A stretch of 64,000 bases of DNA from Bordetella parapertussis (GTDB taxonomy: Bacteria > Pseudomonadota > Gammaproteobacteria > Burkholderiales > Burkholderiaceae_B). Below the pieces are notes generated by a model. It did no database searches, was not told where the DNA came from, and saw only the letters and a list, made by a program, of their open reading frames with translations. Below, piece by piece: positions 55,517 to 63,895 of this stretch. The translations under genes were made by a program, and so were the position numbers. Each line of letters begins with the position of its first letter. The stretch's first letter is position 1. The stretch lies in the NCBI GenBank assembly GCA_945895265.1, contig CAMDEF010000006.1, forward strand, positions 62,001 through 126,000, in the 5' to 3' direction.

Positions 55517-57181
55517 TCACAGCTTGGTCTGCTGCACCATCTCTAACAACATACGGCGTCGAATTTGTTTGTTTGTCTGCCCTTGCGGCGTCCACCACCA
55601 AGCGCCTGCAGCCATCTGATGGCCAGCACGTACGAAACGTTGGCAGAAATCTTCAAAATCCGCATCGGTAAAGTTCAGACTAAAAATCAGTCTACCCGTA
55701 CCGACCCAACTCAAGGCAATACCCTCGCGACGCAAGTAGAACTGCAACAGCCAGTTAAAGCGGCTTGGCACGTCGTACAGCACAGTCCACACCGTCGACA
55801 TGGCCTCGACACGCAGTGGCAGCCCTTCACGCTTGAGCAGGTCGTTCAGTTGGGACTTGCGTGTATTCCAGGTTGTTTCAAGCTCTGCATACAGCTTTTG
55901 AACTGCCGGCGTGTCTTGGCGATGCAAGAACACATTCATCGCACCCATCACATAGGGATGCGCATTGAAGGTGCCTCGGGCAAAGCAGATATCGGCTGGG
56001 TGCTCGGCATAGAAACGTGTCATCAGATTTTTCTTGCCGCACAGAATGCCAATTGGCAAACCGCCGCCCAGTGTTTTACCGTAGGTGACCATGTCAGCCT
56101 CAAGACCGAAGTATTCTTGAGCACCACCTGGGGCAAGCCTAAAGCCCAAAAAGACTTCATCCAAAATAAAGATGATGCCTCGCTCGGCGCACACCTGTCG
56201 CAATTCTTTGAGCCAGGCGGTATACGCCACACGGTCGTAATGCACCCGACGCCCACCATCGACCAGAGTCGAGTCGGTCGGTGCAGCCTGGTTCGGGTGC
56301 ATGGCTTGTATGGGGTTGACCAACACGCACGCAATATCGCGACGATTGCGCAACACCCGCAGCGTGTTCTCATGCATTTCGCGCAGCGTCAACGTATGCT
56401 TAGACGGTGGCATCGGATTGCCAGGCCCCGGTTGCACGTCATCCCACCAGCCGTGATAGGCACTGGTGAAACGGACAATTTTTTGACGCCCGGTTTGATA
56501 GCGAGCGAGACGTACCGCTTGCATCACGGCCTCAGTGCCCGACATATGAAACGAAACTTCGTCCTTACCAGAGATGGCACACAGGCGTCGAATATTATCG
56601 AGCACACAAGGATGATACGAGCCCAAGACGGGGCCCAGATCTCGCACAAGCTGACTCCCCTCTTCGATACAAGACTTGTAAAAATCCAGACCGAACAAAT
56701 TCACGCCATACGACCCCGTTACGTCAATCAAGCGATTGCCATCCATGTCAGTCAGCCAAACACCATCACTGCTCGTCCAGAAGCTACCCAATTGAAGGTG
56801 TTGCTGCAACACCTCACGAAATTGATACGGCACCCGATAGTTGCTGATGAACTGCAAATCAGAAATCATGGGCTTACTAGCAGCCGTATGTGCCAAGGTC
56901 AACGGGCTACGAGTACGCAGGTCATTGCCCAGCGCTGCCAAAGCCGTACGACGCTGGGTCACCACTTCTGGCGAGGCGCCATCTGCATCAAACCATTTGT
57001 CGTCAGAGTACGAGTAGCCAGGCACCCAGCGTGCGATGCGCTTCGCCCAACGCAAGTGTCCACCCAAAGACGGGTATTTAGCCACCGACAATTGCAGGCG
57101 TTGCTTGATACGCAACAACAGCCAAAGACCCACTGCGGCTGCAGCAGCATATTGCAGAACACTCAAAATTTGATCAGTCAT
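55517..57181 (-). CDS. Membrane-anchored class III aminotransferase
   Basis: PLP-dependent aminotransferase related to glutamate-1-semialdehyde aminomutase. A hydrophobic N-terminal segment (SVLQYAAAAAVGLWLLL, residues 6-22) probably anchors it to the membrane; the catalytic domain starts near residue 130. MSGTEAVMQAVRLAR, FILDEVFLGFR and Lys in TYGKTLGGGLPIG (Schiff-base lysine) are intact. 554 residues, longer than soluble relatives by about 120. A PHO box lies 25 bp upstream. Divergent from a phosphatidylserine-decarboxylase-like gene. An amino-lipid or head-group precursor is a possible product; no substrate can be read from the sequence. Confidence 0.8.
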   Translation of the reverse strand: MTDQILSVLQYAAAAAVGLWLLLRIKQRLQLSVAKYPSLGGHLRWAKRIARWVPGYSYSDDKWFDADGASPEVVTQRRTALAALGNDLRTRSPLTLAHTAASKPMISDLQFISNYRVPYQFREVLQQHLQLGSFWTSSDGVWLTDMDGNRLIDVTGSYGVNLFGLDFYKSCIEEGSQLVRDLGPVLGSYHPCVLDNIRRLCAISGKDEVSFHMSGTEAVMQAVRLARYQTGRQKIVRFTSAYHGWWDDVQPGPGNPMPPSKHTLTLREMHENTLRVLRNRRDIACVLVNPIQAMHPNQAAPTDSTLVDGGRRVHYDRVAYTAWLKELRQVCAERGIIFILDEVFLGFRLAPGGAQEYFGLEADMVTYGKTLGGGLPIGILCGKKNLMTRFYAEHPADICFARGTFNAHPYVMGAMNVFLHRQDTPAVQKLYAELETTWNTRKSQLNDLLKREGLPLRVEAMSTVWTVLYDVPSRFNWLLQFYLRREGIALSWVGTGRLIFSLNFTDADFEDFCQRFVRAGHQMAAGAWWWTPQGQTNKQIRRRMLLEMVQQTKL

Positions 57182-57206
57182 AGTTTTGCCTCGAAAACTC
57201 CTTTTT

Positions 57207-57224
57207 ATGACTTTAAAGTGACGA
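57207..57224 (-). promoter_or_regulatory. PHO box upstream of the aminotransferase gene
   Basis: TCGTCACTTTAAAGTCAT on the minus strand: GTCAC and GTCAT 11 bp apart. It ends 25 bp before the aminotransferase start and is too close to the divergent psd-like ATG (57226) to serve it. Confidence 0.58.
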
Positions 57225-57225
57225 A

Positions 57226-58122
57226 ATGATGAACATCAGTAAAGCTGTCAGAAATGTCTTTGCTCATGAAGACCTGAATTTTTTGGTCACCAACCGAATC
57301 CCTAGACTTGCAGTCACACATTTCATGGGGTGGTTCAGCAAAATCAAGGTTGGTTGGGTACGCGATGCTTCAATTAGCACTTGGAAACTATTTACCGATC
57401 TCGATTTGAGCGAAGCCAAAAAACAACGCTTTGACAGCCTTCACGATTGCTTTATTCGCGAATTACGTGAAGGTGCCCGTGTGCTGGATCAAAATCCAGA
57501 GGTGATGACGAGCCCTTGCGATGCCATCGTAGGCGCTTGCGGAAAAATCATGAATGGGCAAGTGTTTCAGGCGAAAGGGTTTCCGTACTCTCTCACCGAC
57601 CTGTTTGGTCAACAAGCCGACACCAGCGCCTGGGTCGACGGTCAATACGTCACCTTGCGTTTAACCTCTGCGATGTATCACCGCTTTCATGCCCCGTATA
57701 CGGGCGAAATGAAGGCCGTACATTATTTATCAGGCGACACTTGGAACGTGAACCCGATTGCCTTAAAGCGTGTTGAAAAACTCTTTTGTAAAAATGAGCG
57801 AGCCGTGCTGGCGCTTGAACTCGGTTCACAAAAGTACAAGGTCGCGCTCGTTCCTGTCGCAGCGATCTTGGTCGCCAGCATTCGTTTACATGGCTTGAAT
57901 ACTTTATTTCATACACGTTACAAAGGACAAACCGATTTTGTCTGTAACGTCGCCTTTGAAAAAGGACAAGAGCTTGGCTGGTTTGAGCACGGCTCGACCA
58001 TTATTGTGTTCGCACCGAAGGGGTTCACACTTGCCGAACAAATTCTGCCCGGTGCACAAATCAAAATGGGCAGCCCGCTGATGCGTTTACCTAGCCTTGC
58101 AAGAAGCAGTGCGACAGCTTGA
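57226..58122 (+). CDS. Phosphatidylserine decarboxylase-like protein
   Basis: Pyruvoyl-enzyme family that decarboxylates phosphatidylserine to phosphatidylethanolamine. Asp99 in SPCDAIVG, His155 in MYHRFHAPYTGEM, and the self-cleavage site around Ser257 in EHGSTII match the family, but the canonical LGST reads HGST here. 298 residues. The N-terminal DUF-like helical region and the neighbouring LplT-type transporter and aminotransferase suggest a specialised decarboxylase rather than the housekeeping Psd; a separate psd elsewhere is likely. Start: ATG 57226 (a second ATG follows directly). Stop region overlaps an upstream extension of the next frame. Confidence 0.78.
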   Translation: MMNISKAVRNVFAHEDLNFLVTNRIPRLAVTHFMGWFSKIKVGWVRDASISTWKLFTDLDLSEAKKQRFDSLHDCFIRELREGARVLDQNPEVMTSPCDAIVGACGKIMNGQVFQAKGFPYSLTDLFGQQADTSAWVDGQYVTLRLTSAMYHRFHAPYTGEMKAVHYLSGDTWNVNPIALKRVEKLFCKNERAVLALELGSQKYKVALVPVAAILVASIRLHGLNTLFHTRYKGQTDFVCNVAFEKGQELGWFEHGSTIIVFAPKGFTLAEQILPGAQIKMGSPLMRLPSLARSSATA

Positions 58123-58180
58123 GTCAGCTGCGATCCATCAGATTGCAGACCAAAACCTTTCACTAGACCAGAGACCGTCA

Positions 58181-59482
58181 ATGAATCGTGGCTTTTACAT
58201 CGTCATCCTCGCGCAAACCTTCTCGTCGTTGGCAGATAACGCTCTGTTCATTGCCGCGATTGCCTTGATTCATCAACTCGAAGGCCCGGTATGGGTGCCC
58301 CCGTTAATCAAGTGGGGCGTTGCTGCCAGCTATGTGTTGCTCGCACCATTTGTTGGAGCTTTCGCTGACGCTTTTCCGAAAGGTAAGGTGATGTTCGCAA
58401 CAAACGCCTTCAAAGTCATCGGCTGCATTTTAATGTTTAGCTACGACTTTTTTGGCTTGACGGCATCTGAACAAATCGTCTTAATCTGCGTGGCCTATGC
58501 GATTGTCGGCACGGGTGCCGCCGCATACTCGCCCGCTAAGTACGGCATCATCACCGAGATGCTGCCCCCCGAGCAACTTGTCGTGGGCAACAGCTGGATC
58601 GAAGGCATGACGGTCGTTTCTATCATTATGGGATCCGTTGTGGGCGGCTTGCTGGTATCGCCTGCGGTATCGGCTTGGCTACTGTCACACCACACGCTTC
58701 AGCAAATAGCCAGTACGCCTGCCGAAGTTGCGATCGTAATGATCGGTCTGTTGTACATCGCTGCCGCGCTAACCAATTTATTGATTCCAAACACAAACGC
58801 CAAGTACCCGAAGCAACATCAGCACCCGCTTCGCCTGATCAAAGCCTTTGTTGGCTACACCAAGGTGCTGTGGACAGATAAGCTCGGCCAAATTTCATTG
58901 GGGGTCACCACCCTCTTTTGGGGAGCAGGTGCAACGCTGCAACTGATCGTGATCGAATGGGGTCGCAGCCAACTAGGCTATCGCCTGGATCAAGCCTCAA
59001 TCTTAATGGGCATCGCTGCCTTGGGTACGGTGCTGGGTTCAATTGCAGCGGCTCGCGTGCCACTTAAGCAATCTCTTCGTGTGCTCCCGGTTGGCGCACT
59101 AATGGGTTTAGTCGTACTCGTCATGCCACTGATCTACAACGAATGGGCTGTCTATGGCCTGTTGTTATTAGTGGGGATTTTGTCTGGTTTTTTTGTTGTA
59201 CCAATGAACGCCCTGCTACAACATCGCGGTCATTTGCTGTTATCAGCCGGCCACTCCATTGCCGTTCAAAACTTCAATGAACAGCTCAATATTTTATTGA
59301 TGGTGTCTCTGTATAGCTTGATGCTGTGGCTAGGGGTACCCATCAACACCATCATCGTGATGTTTGGCTTGTCAGTCGCCCTCTTGATGCTTGTATTGAT
59401 TCGATGGCATCAAACGAATCTTCAAAAAGATCCTGGCTTACTCTCACGAATCGGAGAGCACGGTCAAGGGCAGGCTCTTTAA
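58181..59482 (+). CDS. lplT: Lysophospholipid transporter LplT-like MFS protein
   Basis: Twelve-helix major facilitator related to LplT, which flips lysophospholipids across the inner membrane for re-acylation. ATG 58181 gives MNRGFYIVILAQTFSSLADNALFIAAIALI, the LplT start; the frame extends upstream over the psd-like 3' end but without family sequence. GTGAAAYSPAKYGIITEMLPPEQLVVGNSWIEG is the family hallmark. 433 residues. In E. coli LplT pairs with Aas; here it pairs with a psd-like gene, suggesting transport of a lyso-lipid linked to remodelling. A 201-bp repeat follows. Confidence 0.85.
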   Translation: MNRGFYIVILAQTFSSLADNALFIAAIALIHQLEGPVWVPPLIKWGVAASYVLLAPFVGAFADAFPKGKVMFATNAFKVIGCILMFSYDFFGLTASEQIVLICVAYAIVGTGAAAYSPAKYGIITEMLPPEQLVVGNSWIEGMTVVSIIMGSVVGGLLVSPAVSAWLLSHHTLQQIASTPAEVAIVMIGLLYIAAALTNLLIPNTNAKYPKQHQHPLRLIKAFVGYTKVLWTDKLGQISLGVTTLFWGAGATLQLIVIEWGRSQLGYRLDQASILMGIAALGTVLGSIAAARVPLKQSLRVLPVGALMGLVVLVMPLIYNEWAVYGLLLLVGILSGFFVVPMNALLQHRGHLLLSAGHSIAVQNFNEQLNILLMVSLYSLMLWLGVPINTIIVMFGLSVALLMLVLIRWHQTNLQKDPGLLSRIGEHGQGQAL

Positions 59483-59594
59483 TTACAATGGAGGTACATT
59501 CAGTGCAAGAACACCGCGACGTCACACTCGGTTCAAAAGCACGACTCCAGCACATTCAGTAAAACGTGGTTTGCCTCAGCAATCTTCAGTGCGA

Positions 59595-59795
59595 GTTAGG
59601 GGGCAGGGGCGCAGAGCGCCTGAGTGGGCTGTCTTGTCTTGCCGAGGCTTGCGCGGGCTGGACGGATGAAGGCGGCCCTTGTTTGAGCGAAGCGAGTTTG
59701 GGTCGCCGCCGTTCAGGCAAGCACGCCGAGGGCAGTCCGCAAAGCGGACCAAGACAATCTGCCCACTCAGGCGCTCTGCGCCCCTGCCCCCTAAC
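59595..59795. repeat. 201-bp structured repeat element, copy 2
   Basis: Same length and orientation as copy 1 at 30353. Perfect 35-bp arms at 59595-59629 and 59761-59795. The four arm positions that differ from copy 1 are matched by complementary changes in the other arm. The inner GTCCGC-AAA-GCGGAC hairpin (59733-59747) and the GGCGGCCC/GGGTCGCC hairpin, the latter with one G-U pair as RNA, are kept. The element fills most of the 333-bp gap between lplT and the convergent barrel-protein gene; I see nothing else in that gap. Confidence 0.9.
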
Positions 59796-59815
59796 GAATC
59801 AAGAAACATAGCACC

Positions 59816-60685
59816 CTAATCAAACCGATACGTCACACCCACCTGCAAGCGACTCACATACGCCCCAGAGCCACCCCAGGCCGCCTCAAAGGTGCTGGCG
59901 TTGCGCTGATAAGACAACCCGAAGCTCAGATCCTTCGTGGGCGAATACATTAAGGCAACAAGCCCATAGCGGGTCAGTGAAGGAGCCGGTTCATTAGGAT
60001 TGGTATTGATCCCGCCATCCAGCGCGATTTTCCAATTAGGTGAGATATTCCAGACCGGTGCAAACGAAACCGAATACAGGTTGGTGCGATTGGCGTCTTC
60101 GCTCAAGCCGATGGTATACGCCCCGTTATACGGCGCGCGCAAATAGCCTGCGTTAAAGTGCAACTCGTAGTTCTGGTTGAACTGTGAGGCGATAAAGGTT
60201 AAACCGTAGTTCCAGGCTGCGTTACCGATCCCGTATTCTTGTTGCGCGGTACTTGAGGGCGCAATCAATTGAGGTCGCAGGGCCAGGTTCAAACCCGTCT
60301 CACCATCGCCCATGAAGCGCCACTTCAAGTTCAGGGTGTAATTCGCGACGCGCGAAAATGAACCCAGTGGTTGCAAATAATAGGTAGGTGTGAACTGAAG
60401 GTCGATATTTTCAGTCAACCCATGAGAAAACGCGAACGGAAATGCCCTCGCGTTACCAACACCCTGATAGTCTTCGCCCGAACTCACACTGCCTGTGTCA
60501 GTCGAATCCTGCCCAACCAACAACAAGGTATAGAAATATTGTTCGATCTGATAACTACCCTTCGCGGTCGTACCCGCATCATCGGTATTAAGAGGCATAT
60601 ACGCGGCAACAGGGAAGCTGCCAAGTAGTAAACAACACAAACAAAAACTGCAAGGATTTAGATACCGGATTATTTTCATAGGCAT
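59816..60685 (-). CDS. Outer-membrane beta-barrel protein (MetA-pathway transporter-like)
   Basis: Signal peptide (CLCCLLLGSFPVAA) followed by PLNTDDAGTTAKGSYQIEQYFY, the N-terminal pattern of the phenol-degradation MetA-type/putative transporter barrel family. The rest alternates polar and hydrophobic residues as expected of beta strands, and the chain ends VGVTYRFD. 289 residues from ATG 60685; a second ATG two codons later is possible. Ligand unknown; given its position before the Ugp-type genes it could serve as an outer-membrane channel, but it is transcribed separately. Confidence 0.68.
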   Translation of the reverse strand: MPMKIIRYLNPCSFCLCCLLLGSFPVAAYMPLNTDDAGTTAKGSYQIEQYFYTLLLVGQDSTDTGSVSSGEDYQGVGNARAFPFAFSHGLTENIDLQFTPTYYLQPLGSFSRVANYTLNLKWRFMGDGETGLNLALRPQLIAPSSTAQQEYGIGNAAWNYGLTFIASQFNQNYELHFNAGYLRAPYNGAYTIGLSEDANRTNLYSVSFAPVWNISPNWKIALDGGINTNPNEPAPSLTRYGLVALMYSPTKDLSFGLSYQRNASTFEAAWGGSGAYVSRLQVGVTYRFD

Positions 60686-60693
60686 TTGATTTT

Positions 60694-60699
60694 ATTATA
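60694..60699 (-). promoter_or_regulatory. Possible -10 element of the barrel-protein gene
   Basis: A perfect TATAAT on the minus strand ends 9 bp before the ATG at 60685, leaving almost no leader. No convincing -35 was found. The remaining 60700-60865 spacer is AT-rich and shows no gene. Confidence 0.3.
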
Positions 60700-60865
60700 A
60701 AAATAGTCTGAAATACACAAACAAATTTAAACAAATGTACTAGAAAAATGAATTATGATGTACTAAAATAACTCAAGAATAATGAGCTCATCAACATTGC
60801 AAGAGAAAGCGAGCCCAGTTGCCTGTCACAGTAAGCTCGGCCTCTCTTAACCGCGAAAGAATAAC

Positions 60866-61675
60866 TCAGCTCACTTGCGGCTTCTGCTCACCAAGCGAAA
60901 ACTTCAAGCTTTGATCCAGAAAATCGTGGGTGTGTACTAAGACCGTCTCACCATTCATCAGCACCACGCCATAGGCTGGCGGTTCGTGGCTGCCTGGGAT
61001 GTCGCCTTTTGCCTCAAAATCAAGCCAAACTTGGTGGTTTGTGCCGCGCAGGGTTGAAAATGGCACCCCGTGCCAACTACCCGAGATAGGACGATGCACG
61101 TGTCCAAAAAACAAGTGGCGCACCGAACTGAGGTACGGACGCAGCACTTGCAAAAACTCCTCGCGCTGCACCAGGCCAATCCGATCCATCGGCTCTAGCG
61201 CCACCTCAAACGGAGGATGATGCATAAAAATATATTTTGGCGTGTCACCCGAGCGTGCGAGCTGTTGACTTAACCAATGCAGGCGATCTGCACAATACCA
61301 ACCAGAATGTGTGCCGGGTTGGTTGGTGTCTAAAAATAAAAACTGCCCAACAGCGGTCTCTTGTACACCTTGCACAAAGCCGTTTCCGTCTTGTAAGGCA
61401 TCATTAAACACACTCCGAAACAATTCGCGATTGTCGTGATTACCCAAAATCAATGTGTACGCGGGCTTAAGTACCGAAAGGCTCTGATGCAGAGCGTGAT
61501 ACGCACCCAGTTGCCCCAAATGCGTCAAGTCACCAGTAATCACCACTTGATCTGCGTCGGCGTGCAAACTATTAATACTTGCCACCGCAAGGTTCAACCG
61601 CTCAAGGGGATTCAACCCATACAAGATTTGGTCAGGTTCGACTAAGTGGGTATCTGTTAAATGTATGAGTTTCAT
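60866..61675 (-). CDS. Metallophosphodiesterase (GpdQ/Icc-like)
   Basis: Calcineurin-like phosphodiesterase of 269 residues with HLTDTHLV, ITGDLTHLG, LGNHDN, MHHPPFEVALEPMDRIGL and FGHVHRPI. The conserved MDRIGL segment is typical of glycerophosphodiesterase GpdQ-type enzymes. It is paralogous to the gene at 30580 and, like it, is the last gene of an ABC-importer operon, here an Ugp-type system, supporting hydrolysis of imported glycerophosphodiesters. It follows the binding-protein gene by 55 bp. Confidence 0.83.
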   Translation of the reverse strand: MKLIHLTDTHLVEPDQILYGLNPLERLNLAVASINSLHADADQVVITGDLTHLGQLGAYHALHQSLSVLKPAYTLILGNHDNRELFRSVFNDALQDGNGFVQGVQETAVGQFLFLDTNQPGTHSGWYCADRLHWLSQQLARSGDTPKYIFMHHPPFEVALEPMDRIGLVQREEFLQVLRPYLSSVRHLFFGHVHRPISGSWHGVPFSTLRGTNHQVWLDFEAKGDIPGSHEPPAYGVVLMNGETVLVHTHDFLDQSLKFSLGEQKPQVS

Positions 61676-61730
61676 CTTTATCCTTGAGCGAGTGTGCCGA
61701 TTTAAAACCTGAATAACTCAGGCGTTTAGT

Positions 61731-62996
61731 TTATTGACGTGGTAAAAGTTTTTGAACTGAAGCGGTCATGTCATCCAACACCTTTTGCGGCTCTTTCGCG
61801 CGGCTACCCGACGCGATTGATTGCAAATGATCGTTAATGACATCAGTGATTTTCAAACCGTTTTCGCCCGGAAACGCATACCAACCAGTTAGGTAAGGCA
61901 GTTGTTTGACAGCGGTAAAGTGGTTAGGATTTTGCACATAAAAATCCTTTAGATATACGTCGTTGGCAATCTTGTTAGGCGGCATATAGCCAGTCGTTTT
62001 CGCCATGATCGCAGCGCCCTCAGGACCCGTGACAAATTTCACAAACGCCCATGAAGCGCTCTGCTTTTCAGGCGTTTTCGCAACAATCACGACGAGGTTG
62101 CCACCAGCCGGCAACTTGCCATTTGGCAAGACACTCGGGTAGACCTGAGTTTTGAGTTCAAACTTAGTTCCAATCATTTGTGTGATCTTGGTTAAGTCAG
62201 ACGTCGAAGTAAAGTGGATACCAGTCTTACCCGCAGCAAAGGCGCTTCGTGCGTCAGCCTGCGCTAAGTTAGGCATACCGCCTTCAGTCACCAGGCTTGC
62301 GATCATGTTGATCGAAAATTTTCCGGCATCGCCGTTAAACGCAACCTTTGATTCGTCGGCATTGAGCATGGTGCCAGCCTGACTAAACACCGGCGCTTGC
62401 CAGAGCCAGTTTCCAGTGATGTCCCAAGCATAGGTCACGCCATGATTGCCGCCATCCAAGGCTTTAATTTTTTTAGCTAAAGCAATGACCTCAGGCCAGG
62501 TTGTTGGCAAATTTGCAGGATCACCCCCAGCTTTCTTGACCAAATCTACGTTGTAGTACGAAATAGGCAACGAAATCGCAAACGGCAAGCCGTAGACTTT
62601 ACCTTGCGACGTACCAATATCAAACATGGCTTTATGAAAGCCTTGCTCGTTGAAATTCTTTTCAGCCGCGATAAACGTATCAAGTGGGACGGCGATTTTA
62701 CGATCAACCAACACACGCAAGCGGTTTAAGCCTTGAAACGTGATATCGGGCAATTGATTGGTAACCGCCTCGCGCAGAATTTTTTGCGTGCCTTCTTCGT
62801 AGCTTGCATACGGCGCGCGGTATACCAGTGTGATGTCCGGACGCACTTTAGAAAAAGCTTCTTTTAATTGCTTGTGCGTCTCTTCAAATAATTCAGGGTA
62901 AGGATATTGAATCACCACCTCAGTGGCCGCGAAAGACAGCAAAGGCACAGACACCAATGCAGTTTTGATTGTCAGCGAAAGCATTTTGACTATCAT
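61731..62996 (-). CDS. Ugp-type ABC transporter substrate-binding protein
   Basis: Periplasmic binding protein of the SBP_bac_1 class (sugar and glycerol-3-phosphate importers). Signal peptide to about residue 23 (LVSVPLLSFA). PDITFQGLNRLRVLVDRK, GLPFAISLPISYYNVDLVKKAGGDP and WAFVKFVTGPEGAAIMAKTTGYMPP are family features. 421 residues. The neighbouring phosphodiesterase and the phosphorus context favour sn-glycerol-3-phosphate or a glycerophosphodiester over a sugar. Confidence 0.78.
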   Translation of the reverse strand: MIVKMLSLTIKTALVSVPLLSFAATEVVIQYPYPELFEETHKQLKEAFSKVRPDITLVYRAPYASYEEGTQKILREAVTNQLPDITFQGLNRLRVLVDRKIAVPLDTFIAAEKNFNEQGFHKAMFDIGTSQGKVYGLPFAISLPISYYNVDLVKKAGGDPANLPTTWPEVIALAKKIKALDGGNHGVTYAWDITGNWLWQAPVFSQAGTMLNADESKVAFNGDAGKFSINMIASLVTEGGMPNLAQADARSAFAAGKTGIHFTSTSDLTKITQMIGTKFELKTQVYPSVLPNGKLPAGGNLVVIVAKTPEKQSASWAFVKFVTGPEGAAIMAKTTGYMPPNKIANDVYLKDFYVQNPNHFTAVKQLPYLTGWYAFPGENGLKITDVINDHLQSIASGSRAKEPQKVLDDMTASVQKLLPRQ

Positions 62997-63079
62997 AAAA
63001 GCTCCAAAAGAAAAGTTTTAATGAACTACGATTTGGCTCAAATGAACCACTTGAAAAATTAATTTCATCACTCTAAAAT

Positions 63080-63895
63080 CTATTTCATACCAGTCATCGT
63101 GATGCCTTGCACAAATCGGCGCTGTAGAAAGATAAATGCCACAAGCAACGGGGTAATGATCACGGTTGCAGCAGCCATCAACGCACCGAAGTCAGTCCCG
63201 GCATCATCGTTACGAAAATGCACAACACCGAGCGGTGGTGTAAAAAGCGCCTGCTCATTCACGGCAATCAAGGGCCAAAAATAATCATTCCAGTGCGCAA
63301 CCAACGAAAAGATCCCAAACGCGGTCAACGCAGGATAGGCAACCGGCAACATCACCCGCCACACGATGCCAAGCTCTGAGATACCATCCATACGAGCCGC
63401 GTCAACCAGGTCGTCAGGCACGGTCATAAAAAACTGTCGCATCAGAAAAATACCAAAGACTGAAATCGTCCAAGGCAAAATCAGCGATGCATAACTATTC
63501 AACAAGCCCAGCTGATGTAGCAGCAAAAACACTGGGATCGCGACGGCGTGTGGTGGGATTAACAAACAGGCGAGCACCAGACCAAAGACAAACTCTCGGC
63601 CCTTCCAGCGCAGCTTAGACAAAGCGTAGGCCGCAGGCAGGTTCACAAACACTTGCAACAAAAAAATCGCGAGTGTGACAATGACTCCGTTGAGCAGATA
63701 CTGGGCAAGCGGTGCCTTGGTAAAGGCCCTTGTATAGTTCTCAATCCAATACATGCGATCGGGCAACCAACGGATATGATCAACATAAATTTCTTCGGGC
63801 GGTTTGAGCGAGGTCAGCACCATCCAGACGAACGGAAACAAAACGACCGCGGCCAGTAACAGCAGCACCACATGACGCAAGGCTCGACTAAACAT
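63080..63895 (-). CDS. Ugp-type ABC transporter permease (UgpE-like)
   Basis: Membrane subunit with about six helices and the EAA loop DAARMDGISELGIVWRVMLPVAYPA. ATG 63895 (271 residues) overlaps the stop of the upstream permease by eight bases; a TTG 18 bases upstream is ignored. HWNDYFWPLIAV and the C-terminal FVQGITMTGMK are typical of UgpE/MalG-class permeases. Confidence 0.85.
   Translation of the reverse strand: MFSRALRHVVLLLLAAVVLFPFVWMVLTSLKPPEEIYVDHIRWLPDRMYWIENYTRAFTKAPLAQYLLNGVIVTLAIFLLQVFVNLPAAYALSKLRWKGREFVFGLVLACLLIPPHAVAIPVFLLLHQLGLLNSYASLILPWTISVFGIFLMRQFFMTVPDDLVDAARMDGISELGIVWRVMLPVAYPALTAFGIFSLVAHWNDYFWPLIAVNEQALFTPPLGVVHFRNDDAGTDFGALMAAATVIITPLLVAFIFLQRRFVQGITMTGMK

Noticed and set aside
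57207..57224. PHO box as regulator of the psd-like gene.
   Set aside because: On the plus strand the site ends one base before the psd-like ATG, so it cannot position a promoter for that gene; orientation and distance fit the aminotransferase gene.
55565..57229. A 554-codon open frame on the plus strand, antisense to the aminotransferase gene and equal in length to it.
   Set aside because: Its translation has no family character, is rich in His, Gln and Arg as expected of antisense frames, and the minus-strand frame has complete aminotransferase motifs.
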